A stretch of 64,000 nt of DNA from Gemmatimonadota bacterium (GTDB lineage: Bacteria; JAAXHH01). Position 1 is the first letter of the stretch. Each line of letters starts with the position of its first letter. A model generated the notes under the pieces. That model saw only the letters and a program-made list of their open reading frames with translations. It ran no database searches and was not told where the DNA came from. Made by a program: the position numbers and the translations under genes. Below are positions 34,162 to 43,547 of the stretch, in pieces. Location: NCBI GenBank assembly GCA_009838645.1, contig VXRC01000035.1:1-64000 (forward strand), written 5' to 3'.

Positions 34162-36068
34162 CGGTCTCGGGATAACTGGGATTCGATGGATTCGATACCG
34201 TCCCGGGCCTTGTCGTGCAGGTCACCGGCGTGTTCCGCCGTATGCGCCGTCGGGGCGAACCGGGCCAGGTCGCAGGCGTCCAGGCAGTCCCTGACCAGCG
34301 CAGTCGTGTCTACGTCCACGCCCCGTACCCTGAGCAGTTCGACGACGCGCGGCGACGTCAGGCCGGCCGTCGGCAGGTTGCACTTGTCGGCGACGTAACC
34401 GTACAACGCGTTTGAAATGCCGGTGAAGGCCTGGTCAAGCGTGCCCCGTTTCAGCTGCTCCCGGGACCGTCGCAGCAGGCTGTGGGCGGTACTTCTCGCC
34501 CGGCGCCGCCGGGCAAAACCGGTGTCGCCCCGCAGGCGATGGGCGTGGGACCGGTACAGGACCGTCGCCAGGATCGCCGCGACAGGCAGGACATGCAGCA
34601 GCAGGTACCAGGTCGACTGGAACAGGATCTCGCCCTGGTCGCCCAGGTAAACCGTTTCGGGCTTGATGTACTGGATATCTTCACGGATCTGCCGGACGAT
34701 CGATCTGCGCGGCGTGCCGACGACGGCCGCCTGCGTTCCGCTGGCCGGCAGGACGGAAATCGTTACCGGTTCGGTCGATGCAACCCGATAGGAGTCCGTG
34801 TCGGGATCGAAGAACGGAAAGACAAGCGAAGCGATGGTATGGTCGCCGGGTACCGTGGGGATGAGCACGTGATCCCAGGTCTTGGTACCGGAAATCCGCA
34901 GCCTGTCTGACGCGTATTCCGCCCGGTTGCCGGACTGGTATTCCTTGAAATCACCGAGCGGCGGCAGAACAGGATCCTCGACGATCTTCAGATTGCCTTC
35001 TCCGGTCAGCTCGATCGTCAGCGTCACGGGCTGGTTCACTTCCGTGGTGGCCTGATCCACCATAACCTTGAGCGAGAAGTCGCCCACCGCGTTGCCGAAA
35101 CCGTCGGGGCGACCCTCGCGCGGCAGCGGCAGCACCTGCACGGTCTGCTCGCCGGACACCACCCTGATCTGACGCGTATTCGAGAAAAACGTGTCGAAAG
35201 GATCGGACAGAAAGCTGTCAAAAAGGCTTCTGCGGGAGCGTTCGGCCTGCACGTCACAGATCATCGACAGCGGCTCGAGGGTCAGTTCCCCCGTTACGGT
35301 AGGGAACAGGGCGATCATACGCAGCGTTGAAACGGCGTACCTCCGGCCGCCGATGATCTCTTCCTTGAAGTCGAGGTGATGGGCGGAGAAGAGTTCCTCC
35401 ATCCAGAAGCCTGTGTAGGAGGGGACTACGTCGTAACGGGCGTTCGACAGGCCCAGGCGGGTGTACAGCGTATAGGTCACCGTCACCTGCTCACCCAGGT
35501 AGGCCCGCCGCTTGTCCAGGTTGGTCCGGATGTAGACCGTATCTTCCAGGTCCGGTGTGCCCGCGGCATCCTGCGAGGAACCCGCGGCCGAGGACTGACC
35601 CGCGGCCGTGGACGGTGAACCGCCGGACGGCGCGGCACGGGTTACGCCCGGTTGCGAAGAACCGGGGGCGGCCGGCGTAACCTCGATCGTGATCGGCGTC
35701 GTTTCGTGGGTGACGCCGTCAAGCGTCACTTCGGCCGCGTCGATGACGAAGGTGCCCGTACTCCGGGGTTTCAACTGGTAGATGAACCGCACGGACCTGG
35801 AAGAGGACAGTTTGCCGTTCACCAGATTGAAGCTGGAGGAGGAGGAAGACGTGCTGCCGATGACGATAAACGGCTGCATGTCGGCCAGGACGGGTTTCGG
35901 GACGTCGCCCAGTTCGGACCCGGAAACCGAAACCGTCAGGATCAGCGTCTCGTCGACGGTCATCCGGGTACGGCTCACCTCGGCGGTGACCGAGATTTCC
36001 TGGCCTGGCACGGCCCGGGCACCGAGCAGCAGCAATACGACGAGACCAGTCTGCATATATCGTTTCAT
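34158..36068 (-). CDS. batD: BatD-like protein
   Basis: A 636-residue protein with a signal peptide (MQTGLVVLLLLGARAVPGQE) and BatD features: ISVTAEVSRTRMTVDETLIL, a long beta-rich extracytoplasmic part with VYIRTNLDKRRAYLGEQVTV, VNQPVTLTIELTGEGNLKIV and IPTVPGDHTIASLVFPFFDP, a membrane helix (TWYLLLHVLPVAAILATVLY), and a basic cytosolic tail with a helical region. A Ser/Gly/Ala-rich stretch (about 140-170) interrupts the beta part. BatD works with vWA proteins BatA and BatB in the aerotolerance system. It is separated from them here by three amino-acid biosynthesis genes. Confidence 0.88.
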   Translation of the reverse strand: MKRYMQTGLVVLLLLGARAVPGQEISVTAEVSRTRMTVDETLILTVSVSGSELGDVPKPVLADMQPFIVIGSTSSSSSSFNLVNGKLSSSRSVRFIYQLKPRSTGTFVIDAAEVTLDGVTHETTPITIEVTPAAPGSSQPGVTRAAPSGGSPSTAAGQSSAAGSSQDAAGTPDLEDTVYIRTNLDKRRAYLGEQVTVTYTLYTRLGLSNARYDVVPSYTGFWMEELFSAHHLDFKEEIIGGRRYAVSTLRMIALFPTVTGELTLEPLSMICDVQAERSRRSLFDSFLSDPFDTFFSNTRQIRVVSGEQTVQVLPLPREGRPDGFGNAVGDFSLKVMVDQATTEVNQPVTLTIELTGEGNLKIVEDPVLPPLGDFKEYQSGNRAEYASDRLRISGTKTWDHVLIPTVPGDHTIASLVFPFFDPDTDSYRVASTEPVTISVLPASGTQAAVVGTPRRSIVRQIREDIQYIKPETVYLGDQGEILFQSTWYLLLHVLPVAAILATVLYRSHAHRLRGDTGFARRRRARSTAHSLLRRSREQLKRGTLDQAFTGISNALYGYVADKCNLPTAGLTSPRVVELLRVRGVDVDTTALVRDCLDACDLARFAPTAHTAEHAGDLHDKARDGIESIESQLSRDR

Positions 36069-36072
36069 GCGT

Positions 36073-37131
36073 TCAATCCAGGTATCCCTGGGTCCGCAGG
36101 AACTCCGCGTTCAGGATGGACGTACCCGCGGCCCCCCGGACGGTGTTGTGTGAAAGTACCACGAATTTCATGTCCAGCACCGGACAGGGCCGGATCCGGC
36201 CCACCGTCACGGCCATGCCGTTTTCGGCGTCGCGGTCCATCCTCGGCTGCGGCCGGTCCGGTTCCTCGCGTACGATGACCGGGCGGGCGGGAGCGAAGGG
36301 AAGGCCGAGTTCCTGGGGCGGTCCCCGGTGGTTGCGCAACGCCTCGGCGAGACCGTTCGTATCGGTCTTGGTCTCCAGAGCGACGGAAACGCATTCCATG
36401 TGACCGTCCTGGACGTGTACCCGGTTGCACTGCGCGCTGACGACGATCCCGGCATGCTCGATCCGGTTATCCCTGAACCTGCCCAGCAGCTTCAGGGTTT
36501 CCCGCTCCATCTTGTCTTCTTCTTCCCCGATGTATGGAAGCACGTTATCGAGGATCTCGAGGGAGGGAACGCCCGGGTAGCCGGCTCCGGACAGGGCCTG
36601 CAGGGTGGTGACCGCGACCTGCCGTATGCCAAAACGTTCGACGATCGGCTTGAGCGCCATCGTAAGGCCGATGGTAGAGCAGTTCGGATTGGTCGCGATG
36701 AACCCGCGGTCATACCCCCTGCGTTTGCGCTGATAGTCGATGATCGCGCAATGGTCCCCGTTGACCTCGGGAACGAGCAGCGGTACGTCCTCGTCCATGC
36801 GGTGGTTCTTCGAATTACTGACGACGGCGTAGTCGGCCGCCGCGAAGGCCGCCTCGATCGGGCCGGCCACCGCGGAATCCAGGCCCGAGAACACCAGGTC
36901 GCAGTCCAGTCCCGGTTCGCACAGCGCAACGGGCAGCGCGCGCACGGCCTCCGGGACCGGCGTGTCCAGCCGCCAGGTCACGGCTTCCGCGTAGGGTTTG
37001 CCGGCCGACCTCTCCGAGGCCGCGACGGCGGTTATCCTGAACCACGGATGGTCTTCGAGCAACTGGACGAACCGCTGCCCGACCGCTCCGGTAGCGCCAA
37101 GGACCCCTACTTTGATTTCATTCGTCGACAT
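36073..37131 (-). CDS. asd: Aspartate-semialdehyde dehydrogenase, archaeal/fungal type
   Basis: Asd reduces aspartyl phosphate to aspartate semialdehyde. It has 352 residues. The Rossmann motif [20 protein letters not shown] and the active cysteine in [17 protein letters not shown] are present. The sequence [20 protein letters not shown] and the [12 protein letters not shown] region identify the archaeal/yeast-like branch of the family rather than the enterobacterial one. It is the third of lysC-hom-asd on the minus strand, between batC and batD, 4 nt before batD. The order fits a branched aspartate pathway. Confidence 0.93.
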   Translation of the reverse strand: MSTNEIKVGVLGATGAVGQRFVQLLEDHPWFRITAVAASERSAGKPYAEAVTWRLDTPVPEAVRALPVALCEPGLDCDLVFSGLDSAVAGPIEAAFAAADYAVVSNSKNHRMDEDVPLLVPEVNGDHCAIIDYQRKRRGYDRGFIATNPNCSTIGLTMALKPIVERFGIRQVAVTTLQALSGAGYPGVPSLEILDNVLPYIGEEEDKMERETLKLLGRFRDNRIEHAGIVVSAQCNRVHVQDGHMECVSVALETKTDTNGLAEALRNHRGPPQELGLPFAPARPVIVREEPDRPQPRMDRDAENGMAVTVGRIRPCPVLDMKFVVLSHNTVRGAAGTSILNAEFLRTQGYLD

Positions 37132-37158
37132 TTCATGCTCCCGGATCAGGTATGGAGG

Positions 37159-38292
37159 TCATGGATGATCGCCGCCGGGCAGCGTCCTTGCCGCCTTGAT
37201 CAGGTCTCCGAACAGGCCGCCCGCCGTGACCTCCGGCCCCGCGCCCGGCCCCCGCACGATCAGCGGGTTGTCCCGGTACCGCTTCGTGGTGCACACGACC
37301 ATGTTGTCCGGACCGGCCAGGCTTCCCAGGGGACTGTCCCGGTCCACGTTTTCGAGGCCTACCCGGCACGTGCCGTCCTCCACCGTGGCGACGTACCGCA
37401 GCACCTGCCCGCGTTCTCCGCCGGATTCGACCCGCTGCGTGTAGGCCGCGTCTTCGCCGGTCAGCATGGCCATGAACGCGTCCACCGACGGCGCGTCCAG
37501 CAGCGCGTCGGACACCATGCCTTCGATCTCCAGGTCGTCGAGTTCAAGGCGGTATCCGATTTCACGGCCCAGGATCAAGGCCTTCCGGGCCACGTCCATT
37601 CCGTTCAGGTCGTCCCGTGGATCGGGTTCCGTGTACCCGAGTTCCTTTGCCTCCCGCACGATCTCGGAGAAGGTCCGGCCGTGGTCGAGCTGGGAACAGA
37701 TGTATCCCAGCGTGCCGCTCAGGCATCCCGCGATCCGCGTTACCTCGTCCCCGGTATCTACCAGTTCCCTGACGGTGCTGACGATGGGCAGGCCGGCGCC
37801 GGCGGTCGTTTCGTACCAGTACCGCATCCGATCGGCACGGCCCAGCCGCCGGATCTCTTCATACGCGGCGCTCCGGTCGGTGATGGGCTTCTTGTTGGCC
37901 GTTATTACCGGGACGCCCCGGCGAAGGCAGGCCAGGTGCACTTCCGTCATTTCGGCCGACGTGGTGTCGACAACGCACAGGTTCCCGGGCGGATCGCCCG
38001 GACCGCCCGGACCGCCCGGACTGCCCAGCAGGCGATCGATCATGGCGGCCGCGCCCGGGTAGTCCTCGCGGCTGTCCCCGTCTTCGAGCAACCGGTCCAG
38101 GCCGCCGGGGCCGCTTAACGCCTTGTTGAGACCCCCTGGATTGAAAACCAGCCGGTTCCTGCCGCAGATGCCGATGTATTCAAAGGAAAGGCCGGTGGCT
38201 TCGGCCAGGGAGCCGGCGCGGTCCGCCACCTGCCGAATCAAGGCGCCGCCGATATTGCCCTTTCCGAACTGAAACAGTTTAATCGAGCTCAA
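37159..38292 (-). CDS. hom: Homoserine dehydrogenase
   Basis: A 377-residue HSD that makes homoserine from aspartate semialdehyde. It has an N-terminal Rossmann motif ([17 protein letters not shown]), [49 protein letters not shown] and [20 protein letters not shown]. There is no C-terminal ACT domain, so it is the type without ACT regulation. A Gly/Pro stretch ([14 protein letters not shown], about residue 90), encoded by a GC minisatellite (about 37985-38030), interrupts the N-terminal domain. Its start overlaps the lysC stop by 14 nt. Confidence 0.94.
   Translation of the reverse strand: MSSIKLFQFGKGNIGGALIRQVADRAGSLAEATGLSFEYIGICGRNRLVFNPGGLNKALSGPGGLDRLLEDGDSREDYPGAAAMIDRLLGSPGGPGGPGDPPGNLCVVDTTSAEMTEVHLACLRRGVPVITANKKPITDRSAAYEEIRRLGRADRMRYWYETTAGAGLPIVSTVRELVDTGDEVTRIAGCLSGTLGYICSQLDHGRTFSEIVREAKELGYTEPDPRDDLNGMDVARKALILGREIGYRLELDDLEIEGMVSDALLDAPSVDAFMAMLTGEDAAYTQRVESGGERGQVLRYVATVEDGTCRVGLENVDRDSPLGSLAGPDNMVVCTTKRYRDNPLIVRGPGAGPEVTAGGLFGDLIKAARTLPGGDHP
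37985..38032. repeat. GC-rich 9-bp minisatellite inside hom
   Basis: Tandem CCCGGACCG-like units encode a Gly-Gly-Pro loop in the homoserine dehydrogenase. The unit is like the GGxGGxC arrays elsewhere in the window. Confidence 0.7.
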
Positions 38293-39688
38293 AATCTCCG
38301 TTCCCTCCCAGTCCGAAGGACGCGTGCACCAGTTGAACGGTCTTTCGCAGGTCGTCCCGACCGATGATGAATGAAATGTTCAGCTCCGACGATCCCTGGG
38401 CGATGGCGATAATGTTTATTCCGTGTTCGCCGAGAATGCCGAACGTGCGGGCCGCGATGCCCGGGGTACCCTTCATGCCGCCGCCGACCACGGCCACCAC
38501 GGCCAGGTCGGATTGAACCGAGATCTCCTCCAGGCTGCCTTCGGCGACCTCGTGGCGGAATTCCTCCTTCAGCGCCTGGACCGTTCCCGGGCCGTCTCCT
38601 TCGCCGACGGCCAGGCAGATGTCGTGTTCCGAAGAAGCCTGCGTAATCATGACGACCTGGGTCTTGCGGTCCGCCGTAGTCTTGAACAGCCGCGCGTGGG
38701 TATCCGGCGTTCGGCTCAGGCTGGTGCCCTCCACCATGATCAGGCAGAGCCGGTCGATACTCGTTACGGCCTTCACGCCCAGCGGTGCGGCACAGGTCCG
38801 CGACGTGATGAGCGTACCACTGCTTTCCGTCCGGAAGGTGTTCCGTATCCGGATGGGAATCTCCTGTTTCACCGCGGGCAGCATGGTCATGGGATGGAGC
38901 ACCTTGGCACCGAAATAGGACATCTCCGAGGCCTCGAGATACGAAATCTCCTTGAGGACGCGGGCGTCCTCGACGATCCTCGGATCGGCCGTCATCGCGC
39001 CGTCCACGTCCGTCCAGATCCATACTTCCTCCGCGTGCAGCGCACTGGCGACCAGGGAGGCGGTATAATCCGAAGCGCCCCGGCCGAGGGTCGTGGTCAC
39101 GCCTTCGTCGGTGGATCCGATAAACCCCGTAACGATCGGAATGCGGCCGCCCTTAACCATCGGCGCCAGGCCCGCCGAAAGCCGCCGTTCCGTCTCGGCG
39201 AAATTCACCTCCGCCTCGGTGTAGCGCTCGTTCGTCTTCACATACTCCCGCGCGTCGACGGGCAGGGACGACAGGCCGGCCGACCTGAGCGCGGCCGAGA
39301 CGACGACGACGGAAAGGCGCTCGCCGAAGGAACTGACCAGGTCGGCCGACCGTGGGGAAAGCTCCCTGAGCAGCGTGATGCCGTGCAGGATGCCGGACAG
39401 TTCGTCGATGAGCCCGGCACAAACCTCGAGGGCCCGTTTCCGCTCTTCTCCTTCGGCCAGGGCGCTGATCGTCTCGTCGTGGCGTTTCCTCAGCGCCGAG
39501 AGGGAAGCCGTGGGTTCCGTACCCTCGCAGGCCTGCGCCGCCATGGCGCGAAGGGCGTCGGTCACCTTGCTCATGGCGGACAGGACCACCACCGTATTGT
39601 GTTCGCGGTACATTGCGACGATCTCGACGACTTGTCGAATGGCCTCCACGCCGCCCACGGAAGTGCCGCCGAATTTCATGACGATCAT
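38279..39688 (-). CDS. lysC: Aspartate kinase
   Basis: The first enzyme of the aspartate pathway, 469 residues. The amino-acid kinase motif is VMKFGGTSVGGVEAIRQV, with LVSSFGERLSVVVV, TLGRGASDYTASL and EEVWIWTDVDGAMTADPRIV. Two ACT-type regulatory regions follow (VTSIDRLCLIMVEGTSLSRT and VAVVGGGMKGTPGIAARTF, NIIAIAQGSSELNISFII). It is probably feedback-inhibited by lysine or threonine. It is the first gene of lysC-hom-asd and lies 72 nt after batC on the same strand, so it probably shares that transcript. Confidence 0.95.
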   Translation of the reverse strand: MIVMKFGGTSVGGVEAIRQVVEIVAMYREHNTVVVLSAMSKVTDALRAMAAQACEGTEPTASLSALRKRHDETISALAEGEERKRALEVCAGLIDELSGILHGITLLRELSPRSADLVSSFGERLSVVVVSAALRSAGLSSLPVDAREYVKTNERYTEAEVNFAETERRLSAGLAPMVKGGRIPIVTGFIGSTDEGVTTTLGRGASDYTASLVASALHAEEVWIWTDVDGAMTADPRIVEDARVLKEISYLEASEMSYFGAKVLHPMTMLPAVKQEIPIRIRNTFRTESSGTLITSRTCAAPLGVKAVTSIDRLCLIMVEGTSLSRTPDTHARLFKTTADRKTQVVMITQASSEHDICLAVGEGDGPGTVQALKEEFRHEVAEGSLEEISVQSDLAVVAVVGGGMKGTPGIAARTFGILGEHGINIIAIAQGSSELNISFIIGRDDLRKTVQLVHASFGLGGNGDFELD

Positions 39689-39760
39689 AGAGCTACCATC
39701 GCGATTCCCCGATCAGCTTAGTCCGCCTGGTCCGACCAGTCCGTCCGGTCCCCGGACCGG

Positions 39761-40453
39761 TTACCAGTCTTTCTCCGGATTGACCTGCGTGGCCTGTTGT
39801 CTGCGCAGCCGGCGCTGGATGTCCTGCTCGTCCCTGTTCAGGGCGTTCAGCAGGCGTTCCGCCTCCGCCCTGCTCAGTTCCCCCTCCCGGGGCGGCGGCT
39901 GCGCTTCCGGGCTTTCCTCTTCATCGGGTTCCGGTCCCCCGTTGTTCCGGTCGCCCGGGTCTTCCCGGTTGTCCTGGCCATCCTGGTTGGCCTGGTCCTC
40001 CCGCCGGTCCCGCCCGTTCCTGCTTTCCTGTTCCTCCTGCTGCTGAAGCTGCCGCATTACGTATTCCAGGTTGTATTTCATGTCGATATCGTCCGGCTCA
40101 ATCCGCAGGCCCGCCTTGTAGGCCTCGATGGACTCCTCCAGCCGTCCCATGCGATAGAGGCTGTTTCCCATGTTGTACCGGGCCCGGCCACCAACCGGCG
40201 CCTCGCCGTCCAGCGCGTTCACGAAGGCCTGTACGGCCGAGGGATACTGCTCGGAGCGGTACAGCGCGTTGCCCCGGTTGTAATGCAGTGCCGGGTTCTC
40301 GCCGTCCTCCGCCAGCGCCTCGTCATAAGCCGCCAGCGCCTCATCGTATTTTTCCTGTTGATACAGTTCGTTTCCGCGGGCGTTCTTCGCGGCCGGCTGC
40401 CAGCCGAGAAACAACAGGATGACCAGGATTGCGCTCATGGTATCGGGTTCCAT
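39761..40453 (-). CDS. batC: BatC-like TPR protein
   Basis: A 230-residue protein. A short hydrophobic N-terminus (MSAILVILLFLGW) is followed by three TPR units: ARGNELYQQEKYDEALAAYD, ALHYNRGNALYRSEQYPSAV and ARYNMGNSLYRMGRLEESIE. After that comes a Gln/Glu/Asp/Asn-rich low-complexity segment (about 140-190) and a helical tail (SRAEAERLLNALNRDEQDIQ). BatC proteins bind the other Bat proteins in the aerotolerance group. It starts 3 nt after the batB stop. Identification rests on context and TPR layout. Confidence 0.82.
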   Translation of the reverse strand: MEPDTMSAILVILLFLGWQPAAKNARGNELYQQEKYDEALAAYDEALAEDGENPALHYNRGNALYRSEQYPSAVQAFVNALDGEAPVGGRARYNMGNSLYRMGRLEESIEAYKAGLRIEPDDIDMKYNLEYVMRQLQQQEEQESRNGRDRREDQANQDGQDNREDPGDRNNGGPEPDEEESPEAQPPPREGELSRAEAERLLNALNRDEQDIQRRLRRQQATQVNPEKDW

Positions 40454-40456
40454 TCC

Positions 40457-41497
40457 CTACGATTCGTCGAGCAGGCCACGGTCCCGGATCACGGTGTCCG
40501 CAACCAGGAGCAGCAGGCCGAAGAACAATATATATTGGAAACGTTCGACGTACTGCGTAAATTCTCTGCTCTCGAACTCCGCCTTCTCCAGTGACGCGAT
40601 GGTGTCGTATACCAGGTCCATCTCGTCTCCACCGGGCGTAGCTCTGTAGTAGGCCCCTCCGGTCGTTTCCGCGATTTGTTCCAGCGTAGACTCGTCCAGC
40701 CGGCTCATGACCACTGCGCCGGACCGGTCCCGCATGTGGCCGGCGACCCTGCCGTCCTCGTCCGTAACCGGTATGGGTACGCCCTGCGGCGTGCCGATAC
40801 CCACCACGAAGACGCGAACCCCCTGGGCCGCCATCTCCGAGGCGACGGGAAGCGGGTCTTCCTGGTGGTCTTCTCCGTCGGTGATCAGCACGACGGCCTT
40901 GTTCCCCTTGTGATCCTGCCGAAACGACCGGCCCGCGATGCGCAACGCCTCCGCGATGGCCGTACCCTGGGTACCCACGGTCCGGGTATCGATGCCGTTC
41001 AGGAAAAGCTCCACGATGCTGTAGTCGGTGGTCAGCGGACACTGGAGAAAAGCGGACCCGGCGAATACCACCAGACCGATCCGGTCGTTCCGAAGCTTCC
41101 CTGCCAGGGATCGGACGGCGTATTTGCCGCGTACGAGGCGGTTCGGCCGGACATCCTCGGCCAGCATGCTGTTGGAAACGTCCAGCGCGACCATGACCGA
41201 GAACCCGGTCTGGCGCACGGTTTCGGACCGGGTCCCGAACTGCGGCCGGGCGAGGGCCAGAACGAAACAGACCAGGGCGAGGAGCACGAGGGCCGCCTTG
41301 ACCGACTGCCTTCTCGCCACGGTTGAACGGGACAGCCTGCCGATCAGTTCCGGTTCTCCCAGCTGCCTGAGGGATTCGCGCCTGCGCCGGAACCGCGCGG
41401 CGTAGAACAGGACGAGCAGGGGTGCGGCCGCCAGGAGATAGAGGAATTCAGGTTGTGCAAACTGCATGTCGGCTCCTCGGCCGATACACGCCGCCAC
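40457..41497 (-). CDS. batB: BatB-like vWA membrane protein
   Basis: A 346-residue protein with two N-terminal helices, a vWA domain and a C-terminal helix. The metal site (MIDAS) is VALDVSNSMLAEDVRP (DxSxS). Further pieces are YAVRSLAGKLRNDRIGLVVF, TQGTAIAEALRIAGRSF and VVLITDGEDHQEDPL. It resembles BatA (next upstream) over its whole length, so the pair probably arose by duplication. It forms a complex with BatA and is placed in the inner membrane facing the periplasm or cytosol. Start at 41497 is 13 nt after the batA stop. Confidence 0.9.
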   Translation of the reverse strand: MAACIGRGADMQFAQPEFLYLLAAAPLLVLFYAARFRRRRESLRQLGEPELIGRLSRSTVARRQSVKAALVLLALVCFVLALARPQFGTRSETVRQTGFSVMVALDVSNSMLAEDVRPNRLVRGKYAVRSLAGKLRNDRIGLVVFAGSAFLQCPLTTDYSIVELFLNGIDTRTVGTQGTAIAEALRIAGRSFRQDHKGNKAVVLITDGEDHQEDPLPVASEMAAQGVRVFVVGIGTPQGVPIPVTDEDGRVAGHMRDRSGAVVMSRLDESTLEQIAETTGGAYYRATPGGDEMDLVYDTIASLEKAEFESREFTQYVERFQYILFFGLLLLVADTVIRDRGLLDES

Positions 41498-41510
41498 CGG
41501 GCCGTACGTG

Positions 41511-42518
41511 CTACGGCAGTCTTCTAAGCCGGGTGTGCGACAGCACGATATCGGCCAGTAAGAGAAAAATGGCCGGCAAAAGGAAATACCCGAACAGTTC
41601 GGTGTACCTCGAGTACGCGATGACCTCCATCTCCGTGCGTTCCAGTGCGTCTATCCGCTGGTAGATGTGGGACAGCATCTCGGCATCGGTCGCCTTGAAA
41701 TAGAATCCTCCCGTGATCCGCGCGACCTCCCTGAGCGTCCCTTCATCGATTTCCGTGAGGGCGAGGCTGCCGTCCCGATTGCGCGCGTACGTGCGGCCCA
41801 GCACGGGGTCGTCGACCGGGATGGGCGCGCCGCCCTCTTTCCCGATCCCGATCGAGTAGATCTTGATCCCCAGCGCGTCGGCCGCCTTGGCCGCGGTGAT
41901 GGGGTCGATCGCCCCCGTGTTGTTCACGCCGTCGGTAAGCAGAATGACCACTTTGCTTTCGGCGGCGCTCTGCCGAAGCCGGTTGACGGAATTGGCAATA
42001 CCCATCCCGATGGCCGTACCGTCTTCAGTCAACCCGATCTCCACCTGGTCCAGCAGACCGAGCAGGACGTCGTAATCCAGCGTAAGCGGGCATTGCGTGA
42101 AGCTACGTCCCGCGAAGACCACCATGGCGATCCGGTCGTTTTTCCGTTCCCGGATAAAGTCGGAGATCACGGACTTGGCCACGAAAAGCCGGTTGCGGGG
42201 CTTGTAGTCTTCCGCCCCCATGCTCCCGGATATATCGAGCGCCAGTACGATGTCGATCCCCTCCGTCATCACTTCCGCGCCTTCAGTGCCGGTCTGCGGG
42301 CGGGCCAGGGCGAGGATGGCCAGGCCGATGGCCATGGCGCGAAGTGCGGTGGGAACGTGGCGGTACTTCAGGGCGGACGCGGGTTTCAGCCGGTTGACAA
42401 AGGAGATATCCGAGAAGCTCAGCCCGCCCCGGCGTGCCTTCGATTGCCGGCGGTACGTCCATAGGAGCACCGGCAGGATCACGAGCAACACCAGGATCAT
42501 GGGCGTGGAAAAGAACAT
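41511..42518 (-). CDS. batA: BatA-like vWA membrane protein
   Basis: A 335-residue vWA protein. It begins with a hydrophobic helix (PMILVLLVILPVLLWTYRR). The MIDAS is LALDISGSMGAEDYKP, followed by NRLFVAKSVISDFIRERKN, TAIGMGIANSVNRLRQS and VVILLTDGVNNTGAIDP. A C-terminal helix (GYFLLPAIFLLLADIVL) ends the protein. It is typical of the aerotolerance (Bat) operon. It is followed on the transcript by BatB and BatC. It starts 6 nt after the upstream gene. Confidence 0.9.
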   Translation of the reverse strand: MFFSTPMILVLLVILPVLLWTYRRQSKARRGGLSFSDISFVNRLKPASALKYRHVPTALRAMAIGLAILALARPQTGTEGAEVMTEGIDIVLALDISGSMGAEDYKPRNRLFVAKSVISDFIRERKNDRIAMVVFAGRSFTQCPLTLDYDVLLGLLDQVEIGLTEDGTAIGMGIANSVNRLRQSAAESKVVILLTDGVNNTGAIDPITAAKAADALGIKIYSIGIGKEGGAPIPVDDPVLGRTYARNRDGSLALTEIDEGTLREVARITGGFYFKATDAEMLSHIYQRIDALERTEMEVIAYSRYTELFGYFLLPAIFLLLADIVLSHTRLRRLP

Positions 42519-42524
42519 GGGGCA

Positions 42525-43547
42525 TCAGTCCTGTGCAGTGACTTCCGGCACTTCGGGTGGACGTGTCCGCTCGACGATCTCCCGTCCTTCCCGCAGCGAA
42601 AGCAACTGCCGATGCGTTTCCGGCGTATACCTGGCGAATTTGACCATGTCGCATTCTTCGAAAAGATCCCGGACGACCCGGGATTCTTCGTGGCCGACCT
42701 GGCGCGCGTTCAATGCCGCCAGCAGTTCGGAGGTCGTGTATTCCATCGCGGCTATCCCGTAGCGCCCGGACAGGTACCGGCGCAGGATTTCCGACAGCGC
42801 GGAATAGTGTGCTCTCACGCGTCCCTGGGCCAGCCACTCCTTCAGGGCCAGCCGTTCCAGTTCTTCCAGGGCGATCTCTTCGGGCGGGCGTTCGATCGCC
42901 GGGACCGAACCTCGCGGGTCCTCCCGGTTCCTTCGGCGCCTGATGTACAAGAAGACGGCCGCCGTGACGGCGAGCAATACCAGTCCGGCGATCAGCCAGT
43001 AGTACCAGGGCGCCCCGCCGGGGATGTCCACCTGGGATTTCAGATCGCGTATATCCGCGGCATCATCGTCGATTACGCTGACGACGGTAACCGGAACGGC
43101 TTCCGATTCGGCGGATATTTCGGTGCCATCCGACAGGACGCACTTGAGCGAAAAGGGCGGGATGGAATGCTCGCCGGTACGGTACAGGGTGAGTTCGTAC
43201 CGGAGCACATCGATGTTCGCGCCGCCGGGTCCGGAAAGGGGTCCTGCATGCTCGAAGGACAGGAGTTCGAAACCTTCCGGAGGCGTCCCGGATTCCGGCC
43301 ATTCGATCGCGGAGTTGCCGGGACTCTTCACGGTGACCCGGTACAGGAAGGGATCGCCCACAGTAATCCGGCCGCTGTCCACCGAGGCCTCGATCGAAAA
43401 CCCGGGATCTCCTTCCTGCGGTCCCGGGAAGGCTCCGGTGTCGACCGGGTCCGTCGCGACGGCCACCAGGACGGTGGCGAGTAAACAGGAACGCCTCACC
43501 GCATGCCGCCTCACGTCACGATTTCGGTGTCTGGGCGACCATTTCAT
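42525..43547 (-). CDS. BatD/DUF4381-like membrane protein
   Basis: A protein with a signal-like start, an extracytoplasmic beta domain, a helix (WYYWLIAGLVLLAVTAAVFL), then a basic linker and a cytosolic helical region (LKEWLAQGRVRAHYSALSEI, YTTSELLAALNARQ, FEECDMVKFARYTPETHRQL). The last part is the DUF4381/BatD-C-terminal type seen next to MoxR-BatA-BatB genes. The ATG at 43547 overlaps the upstream DUF4340 gene by 32 nt. A GTG at 43499, 9 nt after GAGG, is a better start and gives MRRSCLLATVLV. The window thus has two BatD-like proteins. Confidence 0.72.
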   Translation of the reverse strand: MKWSPRHRNRDVRRHAVRRSCLLATVLVAVATDPVDTGAFPGPQEGDPGFSIEASVDSGRITVGDPFLYRVTVKSPGNSAIEWPESGTPPEGFELLSFEHAGPLSGPGGANIDVLRYELTLYRTGEHSIPPFSLKCVLSDGTEISAESEAVPVTVVSVIDDDAADIRDLKSQVDIPGGAPWYYWLIAGLVLLAVTAAVFLYIRRRRNREDPRGSVPAIERPPEEIALEELERLALKEWLAQGRVRAHYSALSEILRRYLSGRYGIAAMEYTTSELLAALNARQVGHEESRVVRDLFEECDMVKFARYTPETHRQLLSLREGREIVERTRPPEVPEVTAQD

